Assembly (NCBI GenBank): GCA_936914845.1
Contig: CAKZGE010000004.1
Span: 124,001 to 188,000, forward strand
Source: an uncultured Chloracidobacterium sp.
Lineage (GTDB): Bacteria; Acidobacteriota; Blastocatellia; Pyrinomonadales; Pyrinomonadaceae
Reading direction: 5' to 3'
DNA: 64,000 nt
In this document: piece after piece, positions 51,797 through 59,037 of the stretch
How the letters are laid out: each line of letters starts with the position of its first letter
Position numbering within the stretch: the stretch's first letter is position 1
The notes under the pieces: model-generated
Database searches by the model: none
The model's input: the letters and a program-made list of their open reading frames with translations, nothing else
What the model was told of the DNA's origin: nothing
Program-made: the position numbers and the translations under genes

Positions 51797-53205
51797 TAAA
51801 TATGGATCGTCAGGTCGTGGACGCCTTCGGCGGCTTCCATTACTGATTCGCTGACAGTCGGGTGGGCGTGGATGACGCGTCCGAGTTCGTCGGCGGTCGT
51901 CTCCAATGCCATGGCGACACAGGCCTCGGCGAGCAGCTCCGTGGCGTGCGGGCCGATGATGTGAACGCCGAGAACTTCGTCGTATTTCTTATCGGCGACG
52001 ATCTTGACGAAGCCGTCCGTTTCACCGAGGATGCGAGCTTTACCCGAAGCTGAGAACGGGAATTTGCCGACCTTTACGTCGTAACCCGCGTCTTTTGCCT
52101 TTTGTTCGGTCAAGCCGACACTGGCTACTTCCGGATCGCAATAAGTACAATTCGGAACGAGGCTATAATTGATCGGCTCGACCTTTTTGCCGGCGATCTT
52201 TTCGACGACGAGGATGCCTTCTTTCGAAGCAAGATGGGCAAGCTGAGCGGTCGCGACCACATCGCCAATGGCATAAATGCCCGGCTCAGCGGTTTCGTAA
52301 TATTCATTTACTTCAACGGTGCCGCGTTCGCTAACCTTGACCTTTGTTTTATCAAGACCGAGGTTTTCCAGATAAGGCATACGCCCGACGGCGACCAAGA
52401 CCATTTCGGCTTCAAGCGTGACGGTTTCACCTTTGGCATTTTTGCCGGAAACTTTCACACTCTTTTTGCCTTTTTCCAGTTTGTCCAGCTTAAGGCCGGT
52501 CTCGACCTTGATGCCTTGCTTTTTGAAAGCACGGGCAAGTTCTTTTGAAACATCGGCATCTTCGAGCGGGACAATGCGGTCGAGCAATTCGACCAATGTG
52601 ACGTCTGTGCCAAAACGGTGATAGACGCTGGCGAATTCGCTGCCGACGGCGCCTGAACCCATAACGATCAGTGATCTCGGCACGGCGGTGAGCTCCAGGA
52701 TGTGATCGGAATTGACGACCTGTTTGCCGTCGGTCTCAAAACCGGGGATCGGGCGAACGACCGAACCGGTGGCGATGATGATGTTCTTTGTGCTGATCGT
52801 TTCTTTTTTACCGTCTGCCAGATCGACCTCGATCTTGCCCGGACCGGCGATCTTGCCAAAACCATTGAAGACGGTGACCTTATTTTTTTTCATTAAATAG
52901 GTAACACCGGCGGAGTTTTTGGACACGATGTCCGATTTATATTTCTGTACACCGGCCCAATCATAAGAGAGGCCTTCGACCTTTAATCCGAAGTTTTCAA
53001 AATGCGAAGCCTTATCGTACAAATGAGCGGCATTTAGCAGAGCTTTGGTCGGAATGCATCCGCGGAGTCCGCAGGTGCCGCCAAGACGGGCGTCCTTTTC
53101 CTTTTCGACAAGAGCTACTTTAAGGCCAAGTTGACCGGCGCGCACGGCGGCAACATAACCGCCCGGGCCAGATCCGATAATTGTTACATCAAATTGTTCT
53201 GCCAA
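51796..53205 (-). CDS. lpdA: Dihydrolipoyl dehydrogenase
   Basis: A 469-residue FAD/NAD flavoprotein, the E3 subunit of 2-oxoacid dehydrogenase complexes. The FAD motif is FDVTIIGSGPGGYVAAVRAGQ. The redox disulfide is in GGTCGLRGCIPTK, the NAD site in LIVMGSGAVGSEFASVYHRFG, the second FAD motif in PGIYAIGDVVATAQLAH, and the catalytic His/Glu in IHAHPTVSESV. TTG 53205 was chosen because ACGAGG lies nine bases upstream; an in-frame TTG at 53226 is possible. The stop overlaps the PIN toxin start, and a degenerate copy of its 3' end lies 711 bases downstream. Confidence 0.93.
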   Translation of the reverse strand: MAEQFDVTIIGSGPGGYVAAVRAGQLGLKVALVEKEKDARLGGTCGLRGCIPTKALLNAAHLYDKASHFENFGLKVEGLSYDWAGVQKYKSDIVSKNSAGVTYLMKKNKVTVFNGFGKIAGPGKIEVDLADGKKETISTKNIIIATGSVVRPIPGFETDGKQVVNSDHILELTAVPRSLIVMGSGAVGSEFASVYHRFGTDVTLVELLDRIVPLEDADVSKELARAFKKQGIKVETGLKLDKLEKGKKSVKVSGKNAKGETVTLEAEMVLVAVGRMPYLENLGLDKTKVKVSERGTVEVNEYYETAEPGIYAIGDVVATAQLAHLASKEGILVVEKIAGKKVEPINYSLVPNCTYCDPEVASVGLTEQKAKDAGYDVKVGKFPFSASGKARILGETDGFVKIVADKKYDEVLGVHIIGPHATELLAEACVAMALETTADELGRVIHAHPTVSESVMEAAEGVHDLTIHI

Positions 53206-53322
53206 TGTTGTGATCCTCGTTTTCAAATAAAATTATAGATGTAAATAGCAAAACCCCATTATATTGCTTTCCGTGCCTTCAAGCTAGTTTGCCTAAATCG
53301 AATGCGGTAAAATCATAAGCAT

Positions 53323-54420
53323 ATGAAGCATTCAGCGGAGTTTGAGCGCATAGTCGATGAATCTCGGCAGCGGATACAAGAGGTCACGGCAGCAGAAACG
53401 CTCGAGCGTGTTGCAAGCGGTGCCGTATTGATCGATGTTCGCGAAGACGGCGAATTTACGGCCGGCCATGCAAGCGGTGCCCAGCACATCGGCCGCGGAG
53501 TGATAGAGCGCGATATCGTCGAAAAACACCCGGATAAACAGCAGGAATTGATCTTGTATTGCGGCGGCGGATATCGTTCGGCGATGGCGGCGGACAGCCT
53601 GCAGAAGATGGGCTATACAAACGTTTTCTCGATGGCCGGCGGTTGGCGGGCATGGAAAGAATACGGAGCTCCGGTGGCAGATCTAGCTGTTGAGAAAGAG
53701 GCGGCCGCGAGGGAGCGCACTAGAGAGATCGCCGGCGAATATCTGGCAAAGGGTGATGCAACCGGCTGGTTCGATGCTTTGTACAAGGAATCTGCGGGTG
53801 ATAATTCAAAGATCCCGTGGGCAGATCTTGAACCGAATCGTTATTTGCAGATGTGGGATGAAAAGCATCGGCTTAAGGGCGGCGGCAAGAAAGCGATCGT
53901 GGTCGGCTGCGGTCTTGGCGATGATGCGAAATTTCTCGCTGAACGCGGCTTTCGAGTAACTGCTTTTGATATTTCACCAACGGCCATCGAATGGGCGAAG
54001 AAATTATACGGCGATGATCCCGCCATCGAATTCCACGTGGCGGATCTGTTCAATGTGCGGAATGAATGGAAGAAGGGGTTTGATCTTGTACTGGAGGTCT
54101 ATACGATACAGCCGCTGCCTATGGAAATAAGAGCAGATGTGATCAAAGCCATCGCGGGTTTTGTTGGCGAAGAGGGCGAACTGCTGGTCGTTACCCGCGG
54201 CCGGGAGGATGACGAAGAGCCGGAGGAATTGCCATGGCCGGTGTCCCGCAATGAATTGGCTCTATTTGAAACTCAAGGGTTGCGGCAGACCGATCTTGAA
54301 GTGATGCCCGGGGCAGAAGATGATCTCCCGATACCGCGATTTGTGGCGCTATTTCAAAGGCCGCCAAATGGAAGCGGCAAGTTTTTAGATGATGTGGATG
54401 GCTCAACAGGAGATCTTTGA
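53323..54420 (+). CDS. Rhodanese domain fused to a thiopurine-methyltransferase-like methyltransferase
   Basis: A 365-residue two-domain protein. Residues about 20-115 are a rhodanese: VLIDVREDGEFTAGHASGAQHI, with active Cys80 in LILYCGGGYRSA. Residues about 150-350 form a class I SAM methyltransferase of the TPMT type: PWADLEPNRYLQMWDEKH, AIVVGCGLGDDAKFLAERGFRVTAFD and the acidic VADLFNV. It could move a persulfide sulfur on Cys80 to the methyltransferase, giving a methylated thiol, or act on selenium or tellurium. No such activity is proven. Stop and downstream start are separated by two bases, indicating an operon with the persulfide dioxygenase-like gene. Confidence 0.85.
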   Translation: MKHSAEFERIVDESRQRIQEVTAAETLERVASGAVLIDVREDGEFTAGHASGAQHIGRGVIERDIVEKHPDKQQELILYCGGGYRSAMAADSLQKMGYTNVFSMAGGWRAWKEYGAPVADLAVEKEAAARERTREIAGEYLAKGDATGWFDALYKESAGDNSKIPWADLEPNRYLQMWDEKHRLKGGGKKAIVVGCGLGDDAKFLAERGFRVTAFDISPTAIEWAKKLYGDDPAIEFHVADLFNVRNEWKKGFDLVLEVYTIQPLPMEIRADVIKAIAGFVGEEGELLVVTRGREDDEEPEELPWPVSRNELALFETQGLRQTDLEVMPGAEDDLPIPRFVALFQRPPNGSGKFLDDVDGSTGDL

Positions 54421-54422
54421 TC

Positions 54423-55793
54423 ATGAAGTTCAAACAATATTACTTGGGTTGTTTATCGCACGCGTCCTATTATGTCGGTTCCGGCGATGAAGCGGTGGTC
54501 ATCGATCCGCAGCGGGACGTGCAGCAGTATTTGGACGAGGCGGCTGCTAATGGCCAAAAGATCAAATATGTTATCGAAACTCATTCGCACGCCGATTTTG
54601 TCAGCGGCCATGTAGAACTTGCGGAACGCAGCGGGGCCGAGATCGTTTTTGGCCGCCGGGCGGCGACGAAATTTCCGACGCACAAGGTTGCGGACGGCGA
54701 TGTGCTGGAAATCGGTAATGTGCGATTTACCTTTTTTGAAACGCCCGGCCACACGCCGGAGGGAATTTGCATCTTAGCTGAAGAGCAGAATGCGGGCGAA
54801 GGCGAACCCGCAAAGCTTTTCACCGGCGACACTCTATTTATCGGCGATGTCGGGCGGCCCGATCTTGTGGGATCCAAAGGGTTTACGAGCCAAGAGATGG
54901 CCGCGATGCTTTTTGATTCACTCCATGAAAAAATTCTGCCTTTGCCGGACGCGACCGAGATCTACCCGGCGCACGGGGCAGGCAGTTTGTGCGGAAAGTC
55001 GCTTTCGAAAGAAACTTGGTCAACACTCGGTGAACAGCGGCGGCACAACTACGCTCTGCAGCCAATGAGCAAAGCCCGGTTCGTTGATCTGGTTGCGGCC
55101 GATCAGCCGGAGGTGCCGGCGTATTTTCCCAAAAGTGCAGCAAAAAATTTGGAGGGTTCGGCGGCTCTTAACGAATTGCAATTGCCGAACGCGATGACGC
55201 CGGAAGAGGTCGATAATTTTACCGGTGTTATTTTGGATGTGCGGCCGGCCGGCGAATACGGACGCGGGCATATCCGCAACTCGGTAAATATTGGGTTGGG
55301 CGGTCAATTTGCTTCCTGGGCAGGGACGATGGTTCCGATCGGGGTGGAAATTGCCATAGCAGCGAACGATATCGACCAGGTCAAAGAAGCGTTCACGCGA
55401 TTGGCCCGGGTCGGACACGAAACGGTCGCGGGTTATATTCTAATGGCGGAATATAGCGGCAAGACATCTGAGATCAGACAAGTTAATGTTAAGGAAGCGG
55501 CTGCGGAGATCGGCGATGCACGGGACGTTCAATTCGTTGATGTTCGGCGAAAGGGCGAGTACGATTCCGGCCATGGCCTGAATGCGGTAAACATTCCGCT
55601 AGACAAATTGCCGAAAGAATTTGAGACGCTTGATCCTGAACGTCCGACGTATGTGATCTGCCAAGGCGGCTATCGTTCGAGCCTCGGAACCGGGATTTTA
55701 GAAAATGCGGGTTTTAAAAATGTGGTAAATGTGAGCGGCGGAACCGCGGCGTGGATCGCTCAGGATCTGCCGATTGAAAAAGACGGGGCCTAA
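54423..55793 (+). CDS. MBL-fold persulfide dioxygenase-like protein with two rhodanese domains
   Basis: A 456-residue protein. The N-terminal metallo-beta-lactamase domain has THSHADFVSGH (metal ligands His54, His56, Asp58, His63...), FFETPGHTPEG and FTGDTLFIGDVGRPDL, as in ETHE1-type persulfide dioxygenases that oxidise glutathione persulfide to sulfite. Two rhodanese modules follow. The first (about 260-350, ILDVRPAGEYGRGHIRNS) has no active-site Cys. The second (about 360-455) has one in YVICQGGYRSS. AGGAGA before ATG 54423 fixes the start. Together with the gene upstream it suggests sulfide or persulfide detoxification. Confidence 0.88.
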   Translation: MKFKQYYLGCLSHASYYVGSGDEAVVIDPQRDVQQYLDEAAANGQKIKYVIETHSHADFVSGHVELAERSGAEIVFGRRAATKFPTHKVADGDVLEIGNVRFTFFETPGHTPEGICILAEEQNAGEGEPAKLFTGDTLFIGDVGRPDLVGSKGFTSQEMAAMLFDSLHEKILPLPDATEIYPAHGAGSLCGKSLSKETWSTLGEQRRHNYALQPMSKARFVDLVAADQPEVPAYFPKSAAKNLEGSAALNELQLPNAMTPEEVDNFTGVILDVRPAGEYGRGHIRNSVNIGLGGQFASWAGTMVPIGVEIAIAANDIDQVKEAFTRLARVGHETVAGYILMAEYSGKTSEIRQVNVKEAAAEIGDARDVQFVDVRRKGEYDSGHGLNAVNIPLDKLPKEFETLDPERPTYVICQGGYRSSLGTGILENAGFKNVVNVSGGTAAWIAQDLPIEKDGA

Positions 55794-55879
55794 ACCCCGA
55801 GTCCTTTTCCCGGAGCGCCATTTTAGTTAAGATTTGAAATAGTTGCGTAAAATTTTTAGTAGAAACACGATATAACACC

Positions 55880-57286
55880 ATGTCAGAACAGAATACAGAA
55901 AAGATCGGAACACGAACGGAGACCGATTCGATGGGTGAGATAGAGGTGCCTGCTGACGTCTATTGGGGAGCCCAAACACAACGGTCGCTGCATCACTTTA
56001 ACATCGGCAATGATGTAATGCCGCGAGAAATGATCCGGGCTCTCGGCATTTTGAAGAAAGCCGCCGCAATAACGAACTTCGAATTGGGCAAGCTTTCCGA
56101 AGAGAAGAAAAACTTGATCGTACAGGCGGCTGACGAGGTTATCGAAGGCAAACTCGACGCTCATTTTCCCCTCCGCGTTTGGCAGACGGGGTCTGGCACG
56201 CAGACCAATATGAACGCCAACGAGGTCATTTCAAATCGTGCTATCGAGATCGCCGGCGGCGTTATGGGCTCAAAATCGCCCGTACATCCAAACGACGATG
56301 TAAACAGATCGCAATCGTCGAACGATACGTTTCCGACGGCTATGTACATCGCCGCGGCGGAACGCTTAAATGCTTTGATACCGCAGATAGAAAATGTACA
56401 GGCGGCGATAGAGGCAAAGGCGGTAGAATTTTCCGGCGTGGTAAAGATCGGCCGAACGCACTTGCAGGATGCGACACCCTTGACCGTTTCACAGGAATTC
56501 GGCGGATGGGCAAGTCTTGTTAAACGTGATGTCGAACGATTAGCGGCGGTGCTGCCCGGATTGTTCGATCTTGCTATCGGCGGCACGGCGGTGGGAACGG
56601 GTCTGAACGCTCACCCCGACTTTGCAGAAAAAGCGGCTGCCAAGATCGCCGAACTGACGGGGTTGCCTTTCCGTCCGCATCCCGACAAATTTGCCGCACT
56701 TTCCGCTCATGATGAACTGGTCTTCGCCTCAGGAGCTTTGAAAACTCTCGGTGGAAGCTTAATGAAGATCGCAAATGACATTCGTTGGCTGGGGAGCGGG
56801 CCGCGATGCGGGATCGGCGAATTGATACTGCCTGAAAATGAACCGGGCAGTTCGATCATGCCCGGCAAGGTGAACCCCACACAGAGCGAGGCCATGACAA
56901 TGGTTGCCGTTCAGGTATTTGGCAACGATGCGGCGATATCTTTTGGCGGTTCGCAGGGGAATTTTGAATTGAATGTTTTCAAGCCGGTGATGATCCATAA
57001 CTTCCTGCATTCGGTTCGTCTGCTGCATGATGCCTCCCACGGGTTTGTTGAATTCTGCATTAACGGCATCGAGCTGAATCGAGACCAGATCGACAAATAT
57101 CTGCAAGATTCGCTGATGCTCGTTACGGCTTTGAATCAGCATATCGGTTATGACAACGCCGCGAAGATCGCCAAAAATGCCCATAAAAAAGGCACCTCGC
57201 TTAAAGAATCTGCGGTAGAACTCGGTTTGCTGACCCCGGAACAATTTGATGAATGGGTGATACCGGAAGACATGACGCATCCGTAG
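55880..57286 (+). CDS. fumC: Class II fumarate hydratase
   Basis: A 468-residue TCA-cycle enzyme, fumarate to malate. Family landmarks are [39 protein letters not shown], the fumarate-binding [38 protein letters not shown] and the signature [16 protein letters not shown] with the catalytic Ser loop. The length is normal for the iron-independent, homotetrameric class. It is a single gene followed by a terminator that faces the T6SS-linked genes. Confidence 0.95.
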   Translation: MSEQNTEKIGTRTETDSMGEIEVPADVYWGAQTQRSLHHFNIGNDVMPREMIRALGILKKAAAITNFELGKLSEEKKNLIVQAADEVIEGKLDAHFPLRVWQTGSGTQTNMNANEVISNRAIEIAGGVMGSKSPVHPNDDVNRSQSSNDTFPTAMYIAAAERLNALIPQIENVQAAIEAKAVEFSGVVKIGRTHLQDATPLTVSQEFGGWASLVKRDVERLAAVLPGLFDLAIGGTAVGTGLNAHPDFAEKAAAKIAELTGLPFRPHPDKFAALSAHDELVFASGALKTLGGSLMKIANDIRWLGSGPRCGIGELILPENEPGSSIMPGKVNPTQSEAMTMVAVQVFGNDAAISFGGSQGNFELNVFKPVMIHNFLHSVRLLHDASHGFVEFCINGIELNRDQIDKYLQDSLMLVTALNQHIGYDNAAKIAKNAHKKGTSLKESAVELGLLTPEQFDEWVIPEDMTHP

Positions 57287-57303
57287 ATCGTCAATTCAAC
57301 CAT

Positions 57304-57345
57304 AAAAAAGCGGCGGCCCGAGAATGTCGGAACGTCGCTTTTGTA
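57304..57345. terminator. Bidirectional terminator after fumC
   Basis: AAAAGCGGCG and CGTCGCTTTT pair (one G-T) over a 17-base loop, with A and T runs on either side. Convergent to the small gene at 57359. Confidence 0.7.
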
Positions 57346-57358
57346 GTGAATATAGGAT

Positions 57359-57604
57359 CTATTGCTGGACGGCCCGGTTCAAGGTTATCGTTCGAGCAGT
57401 TTCCGCGGCCTTGCGAGCTCTTTCATTGATGTCGCCCTTAGCCATGTTTCGCAAATGCAGCAAGGTGTCTCGACGCCGGCGAAGTTCATCTTTGGTCTCA
57501 TCGTTCTGCTTTTGCTCAAAGGCGGCTTGGAGCTTTTTAACCGTCTCTTCAAGGCCTCTTATGCGTTCGTCGTAATTTGGCGGGGGTGTTTTTTCGTTTG
57601 CCAT
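57359..57604 (-). CDS. Small coiled-coil protein at the end of the T6SS gene set
   Basis: An 81-residue, mostly helical protein rich in Glu, Lys and Arg (ERIRGLEETVKKLQAAFEQKQ; KDELRRRRDTLLHLRNM). No signal peptide or membrane segment is present. It starts two bases after the stop of the preceding gene, so it is the last gene of the vgrG-DUF4123-PAAR run. It may be a chaperone-like or immunity factor. I do not recognise the family. Confidence 0.6.
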   Translation of the reverse strand: MANEKTPPPNYDERIRGLEETVKKLQAAFEQKQNDETKDELRRRRDTLLHLRNMAKGDINERARKAAETARTITLNRAVQQ

Positions 57605-57606
57605 CT

Positions 57607-57993
57607 CTATTTACCTGCCCAGAATGTGTCGTCGTAGCGCTTTTCGGCCTCCTGCCAAGAAGGTTCCTGAATACGTTCGAAGAGATTGTAGAATCGGGCC
57701 GCCGGCGCAAAATTTGGTTCGCTCAAAACCGCCCGAATGTCAGGTTGTTCATCAAAACGCGGAGCGACCTCGAACATTACAGCGACAAAAGCCGCAAGGT
57801 CTTCTGCCTTGTCCAGTCCGTGTTTGCGGGCCCGTTCGATGCCGATCTTCGCCATTTTTGCAAGTTCTTTGTCATCGTAGGGTTCGACACGGTCGGCACA
57901 AGCTTCACGAACGGCGGCGGCAATGACCTCTGACAACTGCTGTTCATCTTTGGCGATGAAATGTTGTATCTGTTCTTTTCTGATTACAAGCAT
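57607..57993 (-). CDS. Small helical protein in the T6SS vgrG/PAAR operon
   Basis: A 128-residue soluble protein. It begins MLVIRKEQIQHF and continues with a helical core (KMAKIGIERARKHGLDKAEDLAAFVAVMFEVAP), ending WQEAEKRYDDTFWAGK. Proteins with the MLVIRKEQ start and the GIERARxHG pattern occur next to PAAR genes in other T6SS clusters. Their role is unknown; an adaptor or chaperone for PAAR loading is a reasonable guess. It sits 10 bases downstream of the PAAR gene. Confidence 0.6.
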   Translation of the reverse strand: MLVIRKEQIQHFIAKDEQQLSEVIAAAVREACADRVEPYDDKELAKMAKIGIERARKHGLDKAEDLAAFVAVMFEVAPRFDEQPDIRAVLSEPNFAPAARFYNLFERIQEPSWQEAEKRYDDTFWAGK

Positions 57994-58003
57994 TGCGGTT
58001 AGA

Positions 58004-58504
58004 TTAGCCAGCGATAATAACGGTCATTTCGCCTTTCAAGATCTTGTTTGGCGGACCAAGCGGTTCAAGGATCGTGTCGCCCATGCGGCAAGCGGGCATC
58101 ATATTGATCAAAACAGTCGTCGAACCATCGATCACTACGCCGGGGCCGTGCGGGGGAACCGGTGACGGTGTGGTACAAGCATGAATGTCAGACATTCCGG
58201 CCAGACCGCCGATCAAAGAGCTGAGAGCACCGAGTGCCGCACCCTTTGCGGTCTGTTCGGCGGCAAGAGCACCCGGAGCGGCGGGCGTTCCGGCGGCGGC
58301 CTTGGTGGCGGTTTCGGCGGCAGTTATCACAGCGTCCGAAGCCTGTTTGGCTGTTTGGAGAGCGGCTGCGGCGGCGGCCGGAATGCCGCGCCACGCTGGC
58401 AAATATCCGATGGATACATTCGGGCTGCCGGGACCGGGCGTAAGGACGGGCGGCAAAGGGTGCATTACGTTATCTGTTGTACGGGCTGCTGGTCCTGTCG
58501 GCAT
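58004..58504 (-). CDS. PAAR domain protein with long helical insertion
   Basis: A 166-residue T6SS spike-tip protein. PAAR-type motifs at start and end are interrupted by an Ala-rich segment. MPTGPAARTTDNVMHPLPPVL opens the fold. An Ala/Thr-rich helical stretch (about 40-95) interrupts it, and GMSDIHACTTPSPVPPHGPGVV with GSTTVLINMMPACRMGDTIL supplies the Cys and His residues that bind the tip zinc. PAAR proteins cap VgrG and carry effectors. AGGAG before the ATG. It is 10 bases downstream of the DUF4123 gene. No toxin domain is visible. Confidence 0.82.
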   Translation of the reverse strand: MPTGPAARTTDNVMHPLPPVLTPGPGSPNVSIGYLPAWRGIPAAAAAALQTAKQASDAVITAAETATKAAAGTPAAPGALAAEQTAKGAALGALSSLIGGLAGMSDIHACTTPSPVPPHGPGVVIDGSTTVLINMMPACRMGDTILEPLGPPNKILKGEMTVIIAG

Positions 58505-58514
58505 AAAAATTCTC

Positions 58515-59027
58515 CTAATTTAGCTCGCCTTGTTTTAACTGATTGCTTTCCAATTGAAAGCTAAGCAGATTCTTGCCATCCGCTGATTCGGCAAAAAAGG
58601 TATCGATATTACCGAAAAAATTCTTGAGCTCGCCGCCATTACAGGTCGGCAAGAATTCGCGTATTACCCGCGGATCATAAAAGCGGAAAGTCATTGAATT
58701 TGCGTCTTCGTCATATACAGTGATAAGCGAGCGGAAATGTTTACGCATCTCGCGAATACTATGTCGGGAATGAGCGAAAATGCCCCAATTATTTCCGATC
58801 GCATTGTTCAACACCCAATCGCTGAATTTGCTGTCCGGCGAAAGCATGACGACATAGGGTGCCACATGAAGCATATCTGCTTCGAGTTCGCCGGTGAACA
58901 AACAGTAGTTCATCACCTGCGAATCATAAAGCCGCTTTGGCAGGTCGGGTATCTGAGCACCATCGAGCACCGTATAGAGACGCGTCCGCGGGTTGAATAA
59001 TTTTTGCTGAAGTTCTTCCAGTTTCAT
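58515..59027 (-). CDS. DUF4123 adaptor protein
   Basis: A 170-residue cytoplasmic protein. YTVLDGAQIPDLPKRLYDS near the N-terminus, LHVAPYVVMLSPDSKFSDWVLN, WGIFAHSRHSIREMRKHFRSLI and FRFYDPRVIREFLPTCN are the conserved blocks of DUF4123. DUF4123 proteins load effectors on VgrG or PAAR in type VI systems. It lies between vgrG and the PAAR gene, as expected. No separate effector gene follows, so its client is not clear. Confidence 0.87.
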   Translation of the reverse strand: MKLEELQQKLFNPRTRLYTVLDGAQIPDLPKRLYDSQVMNYCLFTGELEADMLHVAPYVVMLSPDSKFSDWVLNNAIGNNWGIFAHSRHSIREMRKHFRSLITVYDEDANSMTFRFYDPRVIREFLPTCNGGELKNFFGNIDTFFAESADGKNLLSFQLESNQLKQGELN

Positions 59028-59037
59028 CTTCTCAAAT

